DNA of 64,000 nt from Paenibacillus sp. W2I17 (GCF_030815985.1 NZ_JAUSXM010000001.1:4712001-4776000), one strand, 5' to 3'; counted from the first letter of the stretch, positions 26,037 to 36,053 are shown. Numbers and translations: made by a program. The notes: generated from the letters alone by a model not told the origin.

Positions 26037-27194
26037 GTGAAAGTGATATTGGTTGACGACGAACGTCTAGCGTTGATAGGCCTTCAAAAATCACTAGAAA
26101 AAGAAGTAAGCGGCATTGAAATTATTGCTACATATATGAATCCAACAGAGGCTGTGGCGGGTATTGTGGAGCACCGTCCTGATGTTGTTTTTCTGGATAT
26201 TCATATGCCGGAGATGGATGGGATGGATCTGGGAAGACAGATTCAGGCAGCAACACCGGGCACCGAAATTATATTTGTGACCAGTTACGATCAATATGCG
26301 GTGCATGCTTTCGAACTACAGGCTTTGGATTATGTGATGAAGCCCATCCAAAAGGATCGATTGAAGCAGACGGTAAGCCGCGTAAGAGAGAAATTGAGCG
26401 TGAAACTGGAGCAGCGGTCAAAGGATACAAACGTACCTTTAATTTGCTGTTTTAATCAGATTCAGTTTAAGCTTCCAGGAAAGGATATCCAGGCTGCCAA
26501 ATGGCGTACAAGCAAGGCGCAGGAGCTGTTTGCATACTTGCTTCACCACCGGAACCAGGTCATCCATCGCAGTGTTCTGCTGGAGCTTCTGTGGCCGGGA
26601 ATGGAAGAGGAGAAGACGGCACACCAACTCTACACTGCGATTTATCATGTCCGCCAAACCCTGAAAACTTGCAATATGAATATGATCACGATTCAGAGTG
26701 GACACCTGGAGGCAGGCTATCGACTCGAATTGGGTGAGGCTCAGTTGGATAGTGAGCAGTGGGAACGGGAAATCAGGCAATGGAAAGTCGTAGACGCAAG
26801 TACCGTTCATGCCTATGAGCAAGCGCTTCATCTATATAAGGGTACCTATCTTGGCAATTATGAATACATGTGGGCTGAACCTGAGCGGGAAAGATTACGC
26901 TATCTGTGGCTGTATCATATGAGACAACTAAGTCTGTATTACCAGCAGCATGGGCTGGCGGAGAAATTGGTCGAGAGTACACAACGTATCCAGCATATGC
27001 TTCCGGATGAAGAAGAAAGTTATTTTATGCTAATGAAGTTATATGATGAAATGCACAACGATCTCGGTGTGGAGGAGCAATATCGTCTCTTAACCACCAG
27101 AATGGAGCAAGATTTGGAGATACCGATCAGTGAGGACATTACCGAATGGTATCAGGACTGGAAGCTCGGTTTAACCAAAGTCATGAAAAAATAA
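26037..27194 (+). CDS. Response regulator with SARP-like output, paralogue of the 7306 regulator
   Basis: 385 residues starting at GTG 26037 (GAGGAGG upstream). The receiver has VDDER, phospho-Asp in VVFLDIHMPE, Thr/Ser in VTSYD and Lys in VMKPI. The winged helix (AAKWRTSKAQELFAYLLHHRN, HQLYTAIYHVRQTL) and BTAD (about 240-380, MWAEPERERLRYLWLYH) follow. It closely matches the regulator at 7306-8442 along its full length. It lies 3 nt before a hybrid kinase gene in the same direction, so the two form an operon. No copy of the TTTGGTAAGAG repeat is seen nearby, so its target may be outside the window. Confidence 0.88.
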   Translation: MKVILVDDERLALIGLQKSLEKEVSGIEIIATYMNPTEAVAGIVEHRPDVVFLDIHMPEMDGMDLGRQIQAATPGTEIIFVTSYDQYAVHAFELQALDYVMKPIQKDRLKQTVSRVREKLSVKLEQRSKDTNVPLICCFNQIQFKLPGKDIQAAKWRTSKAQELFAYLLHHRNQVIHRSVLLELLWPGMEEEKTAHQLYTAIYHVRQTLKTCNMNMITIQSGHLEAGYRLELGEAQLDSEQWEREIRQWKVVDASTVHAYEQALHLYKGTYLGNYEYMWAEPERERLRYLWLYHMRQLSLYYQQHGLAEKLVESTQRIQHMLPDEEESYFMLMKLYDEMHNDLGVEEQYRLLTTRMEQDLEIPISEDITEWYQDWKLGLTKVMKK

Positions 27195-27197
27195 TTA

Positions 27198-30100
27198 ATG
27201 AAATTAACTCAAACGAAACGTATGGACCGTTACAAATATTTGTTCATTGTGCTAATCATTTTTGGAGTGTTAATTGGCATGCGCTCGGTATGGTCAGAGT
27301 TATTCAACACAGTAGATGAGCATCGCGCCGTTAACGGGGTGCTGGATTTGAGAGGTGTGGATCTGGATCAGTCCCCTGTCATGTACTTGAATGGGGAATG
27401 GGAAATATACCCGGATGAGTTGCTGACCCAACAAGATATTGCGAAGAGGGGTGTGGCGGCGCGAAGGCTGTCCAGGTCCCTGGGGACTGGGGGAGTGCAC
27501 AGAGTCAGGAACAAGAGAATTCTTTCGGATACGGAACGTATCGATTGCGCATTTTAACAGATCCACTTCAGACTCCTGTTACCTTCTGGTTCAAGGGAAT
27601 CCGAAGTTCATCCGAGGTTGAGATGAATGGATACAACGACGGGGGCATGGGTGAGATCTCCGCGGATAGCAGTACATATATACCCAGAAGCACTTCATAT
27701 ACAGCGACCTATGATCAGGAAGGAACAACCTCCATTGAACTATTGGTCCGTGTAGCCAATTACGACAGTCCGTATATGGGCGGAATTAGCAAACCTGTTC
27801 GCTTCGGTTCACAGGCAGCCGTTGATTTTTCGCGTTGGTATTCCATTGGTTTTCAGATGCTCACCTTTCTGGTTCTGCTCCTCCACGGCATATATGCCTG
27901 TATTCTTTACGCATTTAATCGACAGGAACGTTCCTTGCTGGTTGGAGCCGTATTAACTTTATCTGTTGGCATCACGGTTACGATGGGTCATGACAATATA
28001 TTGATGTTATGGCTTCCAATTAATTATACTTGGGGCATTAAAATTCGATTGATCTCATTGTTACTGCAAAATGCTTGTATCCTTCTGTTATTCCAGAGAT
28101 TAACGGTGGTTCATGTACGAAAGGCATGGCTAAAGTGGCATGTTGTCATGACCTTGATCTATACGGCCGTGATTGTGGTGGTGCCCATTCATATTACATA
28201 TGCCATGATCTATTACAACGTCATTAACCTATTCTTTCTTCTATCCCTGATCTGGTTTCTATATATCGTTGGAACGATGATCTTCAGGAAACAGTCGGAC
28301 CGGGATATTGTTTTTCTGCTGCTTACTGCAGGAGGTATTACATCCAACCTGTTGTGGAGTGTGGCCGAGACAGCCAGAGATGTGACAACAGTCTATTATC
28401 CTATTGACATTATCTTTGCCATTACCGGCTTCTCCGCCTATTGGTTCAAGAAATACTTCAGGAATGCCAAAGAGAATATGAAGCTGAATACAGAACTGCA
28501 GAAGGGTGACAAAATTAAAGATCAATTCTTGGCGAATACATCACATGAACTGCGGACCCCGCTGCACGGGATCATTAACATCGCTCACAACGTGATCACC
28601 CGAGAGAAAAACCGGTTGGATGAACGGAGCCTGGAGGATATGGAGTTGCTGATTACGATCGGTCGACGGATGTCACATCTCCTTGGTGATCTACTGGATG
28701 TAGTTCGGCTGAAGGAGCACCGAATTGAGTTACGTCAGGGGCCTCTTTCCATACAGTCGGTTGTGCCTGGCGTTATCGCCATGCTGCAGTTCATGGCAGA
28801 ACGAAAACCAGTCCGCCTTCATATGGAGATTCCGGAATTGTTCCCTCAGGTCATGGCTGATGAAGAAAGGCTTGTTCAGATTTTTTATAATCTACTGCAT
28901 AACGCGCTTAAACATACAGAGGAAGGAACGATATCTGTAAGTGCCGAAATTCGTGAAGGACATGCTCTGATTCATGTGACGGATACGGGCATTGGCATGG
29001 ATGAGGATACACGGATGCGTATTTTCCTCCCGTATGAACAAGGGTCGTATGGAATCAGTGATGGACAAGGCATCGGGCTTGGACTGAACATCTGCAAAGA
29101 GCTCGTAGAACTGCACGGCGGGGCACTTACGGTTCGCTCGGAACTCGGAAAGGGCTCGGTATTCAGCTTCGATCTGCCACTCGTGGATGAAGACGCCGAT
29201 CAGGCTCAGTCACAACTTCCCCTGATATGGGAACAGGCCGCCGAGATGATGGAAGATGCACCTAGCGGATTCCTGCTACCCCGCCCAGGTATGGGGGACG
29301 CGGAAGCCTTGGCGACAGCAGAGATGGCTCCGTTGTTAAAAGAGGGGAGAGCTACCATTCTGGCTGTCGATGATGATCCGGTTAATCTGGATGTGCTGGT
29401 CAGCATCCTTTCGACGGAACCATACGATATAACTACAGCAGGTTCGGGTCAGGAAGCGATGGAATTGCTCGGCACACGTCAGTGGGATCTGCTCATTACA
29501 GATGTGATGATGCCCAATATGTCCGGATATGAGTTAACCCAGAAGGTGAGGGAACAATTCTCGATGTCGGAGCTTCCTGTGCTGCTGTTGACGGCACGAA
29601 GTCAGCCGCCAGATATCTACACGGGGTTTGCATCGGGGGCCAATGATTATGTCACGAAGCCTGTAGATGCGGTGGAACTGAAATATCGGATACGTGCATT
29701 GACCATGCTAAATCAGTCTATCCAAGAGCGCCTGCGCATGGAGGCTGCTTATTTACAGGCTCAGATTCAGCCTCACTTCCTGTTTAATACACTGAATTCA
29801 CTTATGGTTTTAAGTGATATTGATACAGAGCATATGCGGAAGCTTGGCGATGCTTTTTCATCCTATTTACGGATCAGCTTCAACTATCTCAATACAGGGG
29901 AACTGGTGAAATTATCATACGAGCTGGAACTCGTTGAAGCCTATCTTTTTATTGAAAAAACACGATTTGAAGATCGATTGTCGGTGGTATTAAACATAGA
30001 GCCGGACCTTCCGTTGCTTCTCCCGCCGCTATCGATCCAGCCTTTGATTGAAAATGCCGTCAGACACGGACTATTAAGCCGCAATGTAGGCGGTACATTA

Positions 30101-30337
30101 TGCCTATCCATCACTCGTCATGAGGGTTATACCCGTATTGAGGTGAAGGATAATGGTAAAGGCATCGAACCGGAGAAGGTTGCAGAACTGCTACATGCTA
30201 CGCCAGGTGGAAAAGGTGGAATAGGCATTGTGAATACAAACCGCAGATTGCTGCAACGGTATGGTCAGGGATTATCCATCGTAAGTGAACCGGGTGAAGG
30301 AACGATGGTTTCATTTGATATTCCGGATGAGATATAA
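27198..30337 (+). pseudogene. Frameshifted 7TM-DISM hybrid sensor kinase (paralogue of 4039-7128)
   Basis: Two overlapping frames make one gene. The first (27198-27557) holds the TM helix and the start of the extracellular domain (LLDLRG-like GVLDLRGVDL, NGEWEIYPDE). The homology continues in the -1 frame with VQVPGDW (from 27470) and SFGYGTYRLRIL, then runs unbroken to 30337: seven TM helices, HisKA (SHELRTPLHG), ATPase, receiver (ITDVMMP, VTKPVD) and LytS-like kinase (QIQPHFLFNTLNS, ENAVRHGLLS). One base appears lost (or two gained) between about 27445 and 27469, near the GGGG at 27448-27451. No classical slippery heptamer is visible. The 3' frame could still give a 930-codon product lacking its N-terminus. 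A sequencing error is also possible. Confidence 0.85.
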
Positions 30338-30339
30338 GG

Positions 30340-30375
30340 AAAAGGCCGCAGAAGTGAAGACTTCCGGCCTTTTTG
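30340..30375 (+). terminator. Intrinsic terminator
   Basis: AAAAGGCCG (30340-30348) pairs with CGGCCTTTT, with inner GAAGT/ACTTC, and a T tail. Confidence 0.85.
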
Positions 30376-30505
30376 TTCTGCTTGCGTGTTCACTCCCTAA
30401 TTTTAATTATTTCTAATGCTTCTTTCATATGTTAGTATATTTAACATTAGAAGCGCGGGTTCCGGCATTGGGCGCTAAACGTTGTTATAGTGGGTGAAGA
30501 GATCG

Positions 30506-31825
30506 ATGCGCAATTGGGTCAAAAATGAGAATGTGCAGATGACGGCCATTGCCTTTACCACTGCGGTAGGGGCGCAATTCAAGATAAATCCGTTCCGGGA
30601 AGATTACTTCCGAATCGGGCTGGGGGTTAGCATCCTTTTATTTCTGCTGATGATCATGCCACACTTGTCTTATGTGAAGACAGGAATTCTGACAGGCATC
30701 GCGAATTTGCTGTTTCAGTCGGCAGATCTCATCAATCATGTACAGACCGTGTCCATTCTTGAAAGCATGCGGGACAATCTGGGGGCAGGCGTGTATTATG
30801 TTGTCTTTGCCTATGGGCTTAGCAAATTCAAGCATCGATTCCATGAGATGCAGCCTCTTCTGCTCGGCGGGTTAATCACATGTATCGATTTCTCCTCTAA
30901 TCTTGTTGAGCTGCTTTTTCGCGGAATGTTAAGCGGGACCAATATCTTTTATATGAAGGAATGGTTGTATCTGCTTGTGGTAGGCGGTCTGCGAAGTTAT
31001 TTTGTGATTGGGCTATATAACAGCATTGCGGTGAGGCAGATGCGGCTTTTACATGCAGAGCAGGAGAAGCGGATGGAGCAGATGCTGAGTGTGAACTCGG
31101 GTCTGTATAGCGAGGTCTTTTACCTGAAGAAAGCGATGAATACGATCGAAGGCATTACGGCAGACAGCTATGATCTATATCGCGATCTCCGGGAGCAGGA
31201 CATGAATCAATACAGTCAGCGCACCCTGGGCATCGCTCAGCAGATTCATGAAGTGAAGAAGGATTCACAACGCATTTTGGCGGGTCTGCTGAAGCTGTAT
31301 GATAACGAAAAAGCGGTTAACATGAGCTTATCCGAAGTGCTTAACTTTGCCAGTAAAGCAAACCGAAAATATAGTGAAATGCTGCATAAGCAGGTCGAGA
31401 TTGACATCGAGCAACAGTATGATTGTGAGTCTCCGTATTACATTCCTCTTCTTACGGTAATAAACAACCTGATTGCCAATGCGGTGGAGGCGATTGAGCG
31501 TGATGGAACGGTCCGAATTCGTGTGTATGAGCAGGAAGATGACGTTCATTTCGTCGTGATGGATTCTGGGAAAGGCGTACCTGAAGCCAAACGGGATGTT
31601 ATCTTCGAACCAGGCTATACAACAAAGTTCAATGAAGTTGGCATTGCCGCGACGGGCATTGGCCTGTCCCATGTACGTGATATCGTTCAGTCGTTGGCGG
31701 GACAGATTAAAGTGCAATCGGCGCCTCCAGGAGAGCCAGGGACAACATTTGCTATAGCTATTCCCAAAATGAATTTAATCAAGGGGGCCGATGTCGATGA
31801 CACTTTCTATCATGATCGTGGATGA
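30506..31825 (+). CDS. Sensor histidine kinase, GlnK (YcbA)-like
   Basis: About 439 residues. ATG 30506 is preferred over GTG 30494 because GGTGA, matching the 16S tail, lies 8 nt before it. Five or six TM helices cover about 25-175 (VSILLFLLMIMPHLSY, YYVVFAYGL, LLLGGLITCIDFS, EWLYLLVVGGLRSYFVIGLY). A coiled-coil dimerisation region (QRTLGIAQQIHEVKKDSQRI) precedes a HATPase with N-box NNLIANAVEAIE, MDSGKGVP and ATGIGLSHVRDIV. It overlaps the regulator gene by 29 nt, so they are coupled. In Bacillus the GlnK-GlnL pair senses glutamine; the same ligand is only an inference here. Confidence 0.85.
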   Translation: MRNWVKNENVQMTAIAFTTAVGAQFKINPFREDYFRIGLGVSILLFLLMIMPHLSYVKTGILTGIANLLFQSADLINHVQTVSILESMRDNLGAGVYYVVFAYGLSKFKHRFHEMQPLLLGGLITCIDFSSNLVELLFRGMLSGTNIFYMKEWLYLLVVGGLRSYFVIGLYNSIAVRQMRLLHAEQEKRMEQMLSVNSGLYSEVFYLKKAMNTIEGITADSYDLYRDLREQDMNQYSQRTLGIAQQIHEVKKDSQRILAGLLKLYDNEKAVNMSLSEVLNFASKANRKYSEMLHKQVEIDIEQQYDCESPYYIPLLTVINNLIANAVEAIERDGTVRIRVYEQEDDVHFVVMDSGKGVPEAKRDVIFEPGYTTKFNEVGIAATGIGLSHVRDIVQSLAGQIKVQSAPPGEPGTTFAIAIPKMNLIKGADVDDTFYHDRG

Positions 31826-32690
31826 TGATGTGGTGAGCCGGAGCATGCTGCATGATATCATTGAATCCTGTGGAATCGGCGAGCTTGCAGGCATGGCGGA
31901 GGGCGGCATAGAAGGAGCACGGAAGATCATGGATCTGCGTCCCGATGTGGTGCTGATTGATCTGCTGATGCCGGATCAGGACGGAATTGAGACGGTAGCG
32001 AAACTGAAGCACAACGGTTATACCGGGAAATTCATCATGATCTCTCAGGTAGAGAACAAAGAGATGGTAGGGGAGGCCTACCAAAACGGCATTGAATTCT
32101 TCATTCATAAACCGATTAATCGGGTGGAAGTGGAGCATGTGCTCAGCAAAGTGAATGAACAGTGGAAGTACGAACGATACGTGCTGGAGATCAAGCAGTC
32201 GATGGCTCGATTGAAGCTGGTGGAAGCGCCGGCCCCTGCCCAAGGTCGTACGGTGCGATATGCGGCAAGAAGCATTCTAATGGATCTGGGGATCATCGGA
32301 GAAAGTGGTAGCAAGGATATTGTGGCTCTCATGGAGTATGCGATTGAACAGAAGCGTGCCGGGGAGTGGCCACCCTTGAAGGAGTCCTATGAAGCGGTGG
32401 CTCAGACGTACAAGTCTACGCCCAAAGATGTGGAGAAAGAGAGCAAGGCGATGGAACAGCGCATTCGCAGAACGGTAATTGCCGCACTGAAGAACATGGC
32501 CTCGATTGGACTCACCGATTATAGCAACCACAAGTTTGAACATTATGCTCCCCTCTACTTCGACTTCCAGGATGTTCGAATGAAGATGAGAGCCATGGAA
32601 GAAGATCAGGCAGGTGACAAAGGCAAGGTTAATATCAAAAAGTTCCTGCATGTGTTCTACATGGAGACGCTTGAAAAGATGAATAATTGA
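31797..32690 (+). CDS. glnL: Response regulator, GlnL (YcbB)-like
   Basis: 297 residues from ATG 31797 (AAGGGGG 9 nt upstream; an ATG two codons earlier is too close). The receiver has MIVDDDV, phospho-Asp in VVLIDLLMPD, Ser in MISQ and Lys in IHKPI. The C-terminal part (about 150-295) is the YcbB-type DNA-binding domain (YAARSILMDLGIIGESGSKD, RIRRTVIAALKNMASIGLTDY). In Bacillus subtilis GlnL activates glutaminase and glutamine transporter genes next door; neither gene is present here, so the target is elsewhere or differs. Confidence 0.8.
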   Translation: MTLSIMIVDDDVVSRSMLHDIIESCGIGELAGMAEGGIEGARKIMDLRPDVVLIDLLMPDQDGIETVAKLKHNGYTGKFIMISQVENKEMVGEAYQNGIEFFIHKPINRVEVEHVLSKVNEQWKYERYVLEIKQSMARLKLVEAPAPAQGRTVRYAARSILMDLGIIGESGSKDIVALMEYAIEQKRAGEWPPLKESYEAVAQTYKSTPKDVEKESKAMEQRIRRTVIAALKNMASIGLTDYSNHKFEHYAPLYFDFQDVRMKMRAMEEDQAGDKGKVNIKKFLHVFYMETLEKMNN

Positions 32691-32705
32691 GGCATCATAT
32701 GCCTC
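32689..32705 (+). terminator. Short hairpin overlapping the stop codon of the regulator
   Basis: GAGGCAT, loop CAT, ATGCCTC. It lacks a T tail, so termination is uncertain. From 32706 to 32965 no gene is convincing; one frame reads KVTIGGVEVTSPKTGIGLLR before a stop and may be a coding remnant. Confidence 0.35.
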
Positions 32706-32965
32706 TGTCTGTTGGAGGATATGAAAACCCGGGAAGGTGACCATCGGCGGTGTCGAGGTCACTTCACCAAAGACGGGCATCGGTCTATTGCGAACCAATG
32801 TAGGCAGGGTGCTCCAGCAGTTTTCAACCTATTCCCGCATTTAACTGTCTTCGCCCCCGGTGTTGGCGGATCGGGTTTCGAAGCAACATCCCCTCACGGC
32901 AGACCGTGCACTAAAGACATCAGGTATGATGGGCTTAGGAACGGGAAGCTGAAGGGGTTATTATT

Positions 32966-33583
32966 TTAATCCAGAATGACTTCTTTATCTGGTTGTTCAA
33001 GAAATTCGAATATGATTTTAATTTGTTCCAGCGTATTTCTTTCCAATGATAATTCAGGTAAAGCGTCGATAGCAAAAAAATCAACTGCGCTGGTTTCTAC
33101 ACCTGTTTCCGCATGCCCTCCCACAATGTCACAGCGGATAAACATCTTATATACGTGATAAGGCTCAGGTGGGTGTCCATGGAATTTTTTGTCCAATACT
33201 GCTAATAACCGCATCGGCACAACATCAAAACCGGATTCTTCTTTAATTTCTTTCACAGCTACTTCTGATGGTGATAGGCCGATGTCACTCCATCCCCCTG
33301 GTAATGCCCATGCGCCATCTATTTTCTCTCGAACCAAAAGCACTTTGTTTTCCCTGAAAACAACACCGCGAATATCGACTTTAGGCGTTGCGTAACCTGA
33401 ATCACTTGCAAATGTAAGTGATATTTTCTCTTTGTTAACAGAAGTATAGTTGCTTAAGATATCAATACTAATGCGCCTCAATTCCTCGTATCGCTCGATA
33501 TCATAAACATCCTTGGCATAGGTTAAACCTGTTTGTGAGATAGCTTGAATCTGTTTTGCCCATTCTAGCCACTTTGTGTCCAT
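32966..33583 (-). CDS. NUDIX hydrolase with N-terminal helical domain
   Basis: 205 residues. ATG 33583 has AAGAGGAG upstream. Residues 1-65 form the helical NUDIX_N-type region (WLEWAKQIQAISQTGLTY). The NUDIX box reads G-x5-type LPGGWSDIGLSPSEVAVKEI then KEESGF (about 100-125); the usual RE is KE, with both catalytic Glu retained in EIKEES. Such two-domain proteins hydrolyse nucleoside diphosphate derivatives, often ADP-ribose-like. It is a single-gene unit and the substrate is not known. Confidence 0.9.
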   Translation of the reverse strand: MDTKWLEWAKQIQAISQTGLTYAKDVYDIERYEELRRISIDILSNYTSVNKEKISLTFASDSGYATPKVDIRGVVFRENKVLLVREKIDGAWALPGGWSDIGLSPSEVAVKEIKEESGFDVVPMRLLAVLDKKFHGHPPEPYHVYKMFIRCDIVGGHAETGVETSAVDFFAIDALPELSLERNTLEQIKIIFEFLEQPDKEVILD

Positions 33584-33795
33584 GGACTCCTCTTTTCTTC
33601 GCAAGTCACGAGATTTAGTTTAGTTAGGAAATAACCCCATTATATCATATGAATTACAGTCTATAACTACTAAGAAAGGACAACTCGAAGTTAAGGAATC
33701 ACGCTAATGATTGAACGCACTTTACGATTATTGCTTTTTATTATAAAACTGCGAGATATTATAAAGAAACGATGTCCAGAAGAGGAGAAAGGGAA

Positions 33796-34164
33796 ATGAA
33801 CATAACTATTGATCAACAAGGCAATTCCAAGGTCGCCATTATTGAAAGTAATGGCATCGTCATCAACAATGCTCAAGATGCACTGGATTTGATGGCCTCG
33901 GTAAGGTATAGCGATAATGCCGACAAACTCATTATCGACAAATCGAACATCACAGAAGAGTTCTTCGAACTGAAAACCAAGCTTGCAGGCGAGATTTTGC
34001 AGAAATACGTGAACTATCATGTTAAGCTTGCTATTGTGGGAGATTTCGAAGGACATAACAGCAAGAGCCTGAGAGATTTCATCTATGAGTGCAACAATGG
34101 CAAGCATTTTTTCTTTTTGAAAAACAAAGAGGAAGCGCTTCAAAAGTTGCATAATATCAGTTAA
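33796..34164 (+). CDS. DUF4180 domain protein
   Basis: 122 residues, cytoplasmic. ATG 33796 has AGGAGAAAGGG just upstream (an earlier in-frame ATG at 33772 lies before this RBS). The sequence follows the DUF4180 pattern: IIESNGIVINNAQDALDLM, DKLIIDKSNITEEFFELKTK, LAGEILQKYVNYHVKLAIVG and SLRDFIYECNNGKHFFFL, spanning the full length. The fold is STAS-like in appearance (alternating strands and helices). Function is unknown for the family. Confidence 0.88.
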   Translation: MNITIDQQGNSKVAIIESNGIVINNAQDALDLMASVRYSDNADKLIIDKSNITEEFFELKTKLAGEILQKYVNYHVKLAIVGDFEGHNSKSLRDFIYECNNGKHFFFLKNKEEALQKLHNIS

Positions 34165-34228
34165 GCGCATATCCGAAGCATGTAGAGAGCCTGCTTATAA
34201 TCTGAGCCAAACGTAGGAGGTTTGCACC

Positions 34229-35353
34229 GTGATATCTAATGAGAATTTAAAGTTATATGCTCTGCCTGAGATCGGAAATCTTAAAGTGCATGGCAGAACA
34301 ACTGGTGAGCGATCGCCGTTGACACTATTTTGGACGGGGAGTGCAGTTGAACTCAATGTACGGGGCTCCGAACTATGGGTTGAGGTAGAGTCCCAATATG
34401 ATATCTATGAGTCATGGATCAGCATTTTGATCAACGGTGTTTCGGTAAGCAGACAGATGTTAACGGCGGGAAGGTACTGGGTCTGTATTTTCCGGGGAAT
34501 GAACGAGGATGTGGTGAAGAATGTTCGGATCGTTAAGGATGTTCAAGCGATGAGTGGTGACCCGGGTTGCTCCTTGCAGATTCATGCGGTGAAATCCGAT
34601 GGAGCGTTCCTGCCTGTGCAGGAAAAACCGTACAAGATCGAGTTCATCGGTGACAGCATTACATCTGGCGAAGGTGCGATTGGAGCTAAAGCGGAGGAAG
34701 ATTGGATTCCGATGTGGTTCAGCGCCATACATAATTATACGTTTATGACAGCAGAGGCATTGAATGCCGAATACCGGGTTATCTCGCAAAGTGGCTGGGG
34801 TGTGCTGACAAGCTGGGATAACAATCCGAAGGGGAACATTCCTTATTATTACGAGCAGGTCTGTGGCCTGCTTGCCGGAGAACGTAATGAAGCGCTTGGC
34901 GCAGGAGGTCCGCATGATTTTGGTTCGTGGCAGCCGGATGTGGTGGTTGTGAACTTGGGTAGCAATGATGGAGGTGCATTTCAGTCACCTGAGTGGAAAG
35001 ATCCCGACACCGGCAAGGTGTACAAGCAGCGGCTGAACGAAGATGGTACGTATCATGAAGGTGATTTGGCTGTTTTTGAGAAAGCGGTAGAACAGTTCCT
35101 GTTCAAACTTAGGAAAAACAATCCGGCGGCACATCTCGTATGGGCTTATGGCATGCTTGGTTTTCCCATGATGCCTGCCATCTACCGTGCGGTTGATACG
35201 TATACGAAGGGGACAGGAGATCGTAAGGTTACGATTATCCAGCTTCCAGATACAACCGAAGAGACCATAGGGGCGCGCACTCATCCAGGCGAGTTATCTC
35301 ACCGTAGGACGGCAGAGGTGTTAGCGGAATATGTGCGAGGCATGCTAGGATAG
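34229..35353 (+). CDS. SGNH/GDSL esterase, carbohydrate esterase family 2-like
   Basis: 374 residues, GTG start 34229 with AGGAGG 8 nt upstream. The N-terminal jelly-roll (about 10-125) and the C-terminal SGNH domain match CE2 architecture. The catalytic Ser is in FIGDSITSGEG (about 141-151), the oxyanion Gly in SGWGV and Asn in NLGSND, and the Asp/His region ends in THPGELSHRRTAEVLAEYV. CE2 enzymes remove acetyl groups from xylan or mannan side chains or act on carbohydrate 6-O-acetyl esters. There is no signal peptide, so it would act on imported oligosaccharides inside the cell. It is monocistronic. Confidence 0.85.
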   Translation: MISNENLKLYALPEIGNLKVHGRTTGERSPLTLFWTGSAVELNVRGSELWVEVESQYDIYESWISILINGVSVSRQMLTAGRYWVCIFRGMNEDVVKNVRIVKDVQAMSGDPGCSLQIHAVKSDGAFLPVQEKPYKIEFIGDSITSGEGAIGAKAEEDWIPMWFSAIHNYTFMTAEALNAEYRVISQSGWGVLTSWDNNPKGNIPYYYEQVCGLLAGERNEALGAGGPHDFGSWQPDVVVVNLGSNDGGAFQSPEWKDPDTGKVYKQRLNEDGTYHEGDLAVFEKAVEQFLFKLRKNNPAAHLVWAYGMLGFPMMPAIYRAVDTYTKGTGDRKVTIIQLPDTTEETIGARTHPGELSHRRTAEVLAEYVRGMLG

Positions 35354-35371
35354 CTTGAAACATGGTAATAG

Positions 35372-35457
35372 AAAGACCACTCTTTCATGAATGGTACCCC
35401 AATGGTTAGATGGTGTCTAACTTTATGAGGTCCCTTCATCATAAGAATGGTCTTTTT
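35372..35457 (+). terminator. Long-stem terminator
   Basis: AAAGACCA (35372-35379) pairs with TGGTCTTT (35448-35455) in a long arm that also pairs TCATGA-like bases inside and has an inner TTAGA/TCTAA hairpin; five T residues follow. Confidence 0.7.
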
Positions 35458-35471
35458 GCTTTTCTACTTAT

Positions 35472-36038
35472 CTAGACATTCGATGGTGTGTCCACTGTTC
35501 CGCTGTTCTGTACCTCATAACGAATCGAGATGATCTGTCCGAGCGTCTGGGTTCGGATCATTTTGAATTGACTTGGCACAGTGCCTGTCGGGAATAAGGG
35601 GATGCCTTCACCAAGAATTTTGGGAATGATGGCGACTTCAATCTCATCCAGTAATTTTTTTGCTAAAACAGCTTCAACCAGTATTCCGCCACCCACAATC
35701 CACACATCTCCATCAGAATCCTGCTTTAACCGGGGAATGAGCGTATCTACTGTCTCGGTTGTAAACTGTACATGCGGAGCGGGCGGCTGTTCCGACCGAG
35801 AAAGCACATATGTTGGCCGATCCGCATAGGGAAATTCTTCAGACAGTGTGAGCACCTCTTCATACGTATAACGTCCCATAACAAGGCTACCGATCGTCTG
35901 ATAGAAGGCGGCATACCCGTTATCTCCACCATCACCCTCCACATCAAATAACCAATCGACCGAACCATCCAGTCTTGCGATATATCCATCCAAACTCATA
36001 GCAATGTACAAAATTGTTTTGTTATTAGACATGTTCAT
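35472..36038 (-). CDS. Dihydrofolate reductase family (RibD-like) protein
   Basis: 188 residues. RBS AGAAGGGAG precedes ATG 36038. Family motifs are YIAMSLDGYIA (about 11-21), SLVMGRYTYEEVL (about 50-62), PTYVLSR and VWIVGGGILVEAVL (about 113-126), then PKILGEGIPLFP. These are of the RibD C-terminal/YyaP-YwjB group, which bind NADPH and reduce pteridine- or pyrimidine-like substrates; the actual substrate is unknown. It is divergent from a WYL regulator with 69 bp between them, so that regulator may control it. Confidence 0.9.
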   Translation of the reverse strand: MNMSNNKTILYIAMSLDGYIARLDGSVDWLFDVEGDGGDNGYAAFYQTIGSLVMGRYTYEEVLTLSEEFPYADRPTYVLSRSEQPPAPHVQFTTETVDTLIPRLKQDSDGDVWIVGGGILVEAVLAKKLLDEIEVAIIPKILGEGIPLFPTGTVPSQFKMIRTQTLGQIISIRYEVQNSGTVDTPSNV

Positions 36039-36053
36039 CGCTCCCTTCTAAAA

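Noticed and set aside
27440..27475. Programmed -1 frameshift in the second kinase
   Set aside because: The direction fits, but no X-XXY-YYZ slippery heptamer or downstream pseudoknot is evident; a mutation or sequencing error is simpler.
27545..30337. Separate gene beginning at 27545
   Set aside because: The homology to the 4039 kinase continues upstream in another frame, so this is the 3' part of a frameshifted gene and not an independent start.
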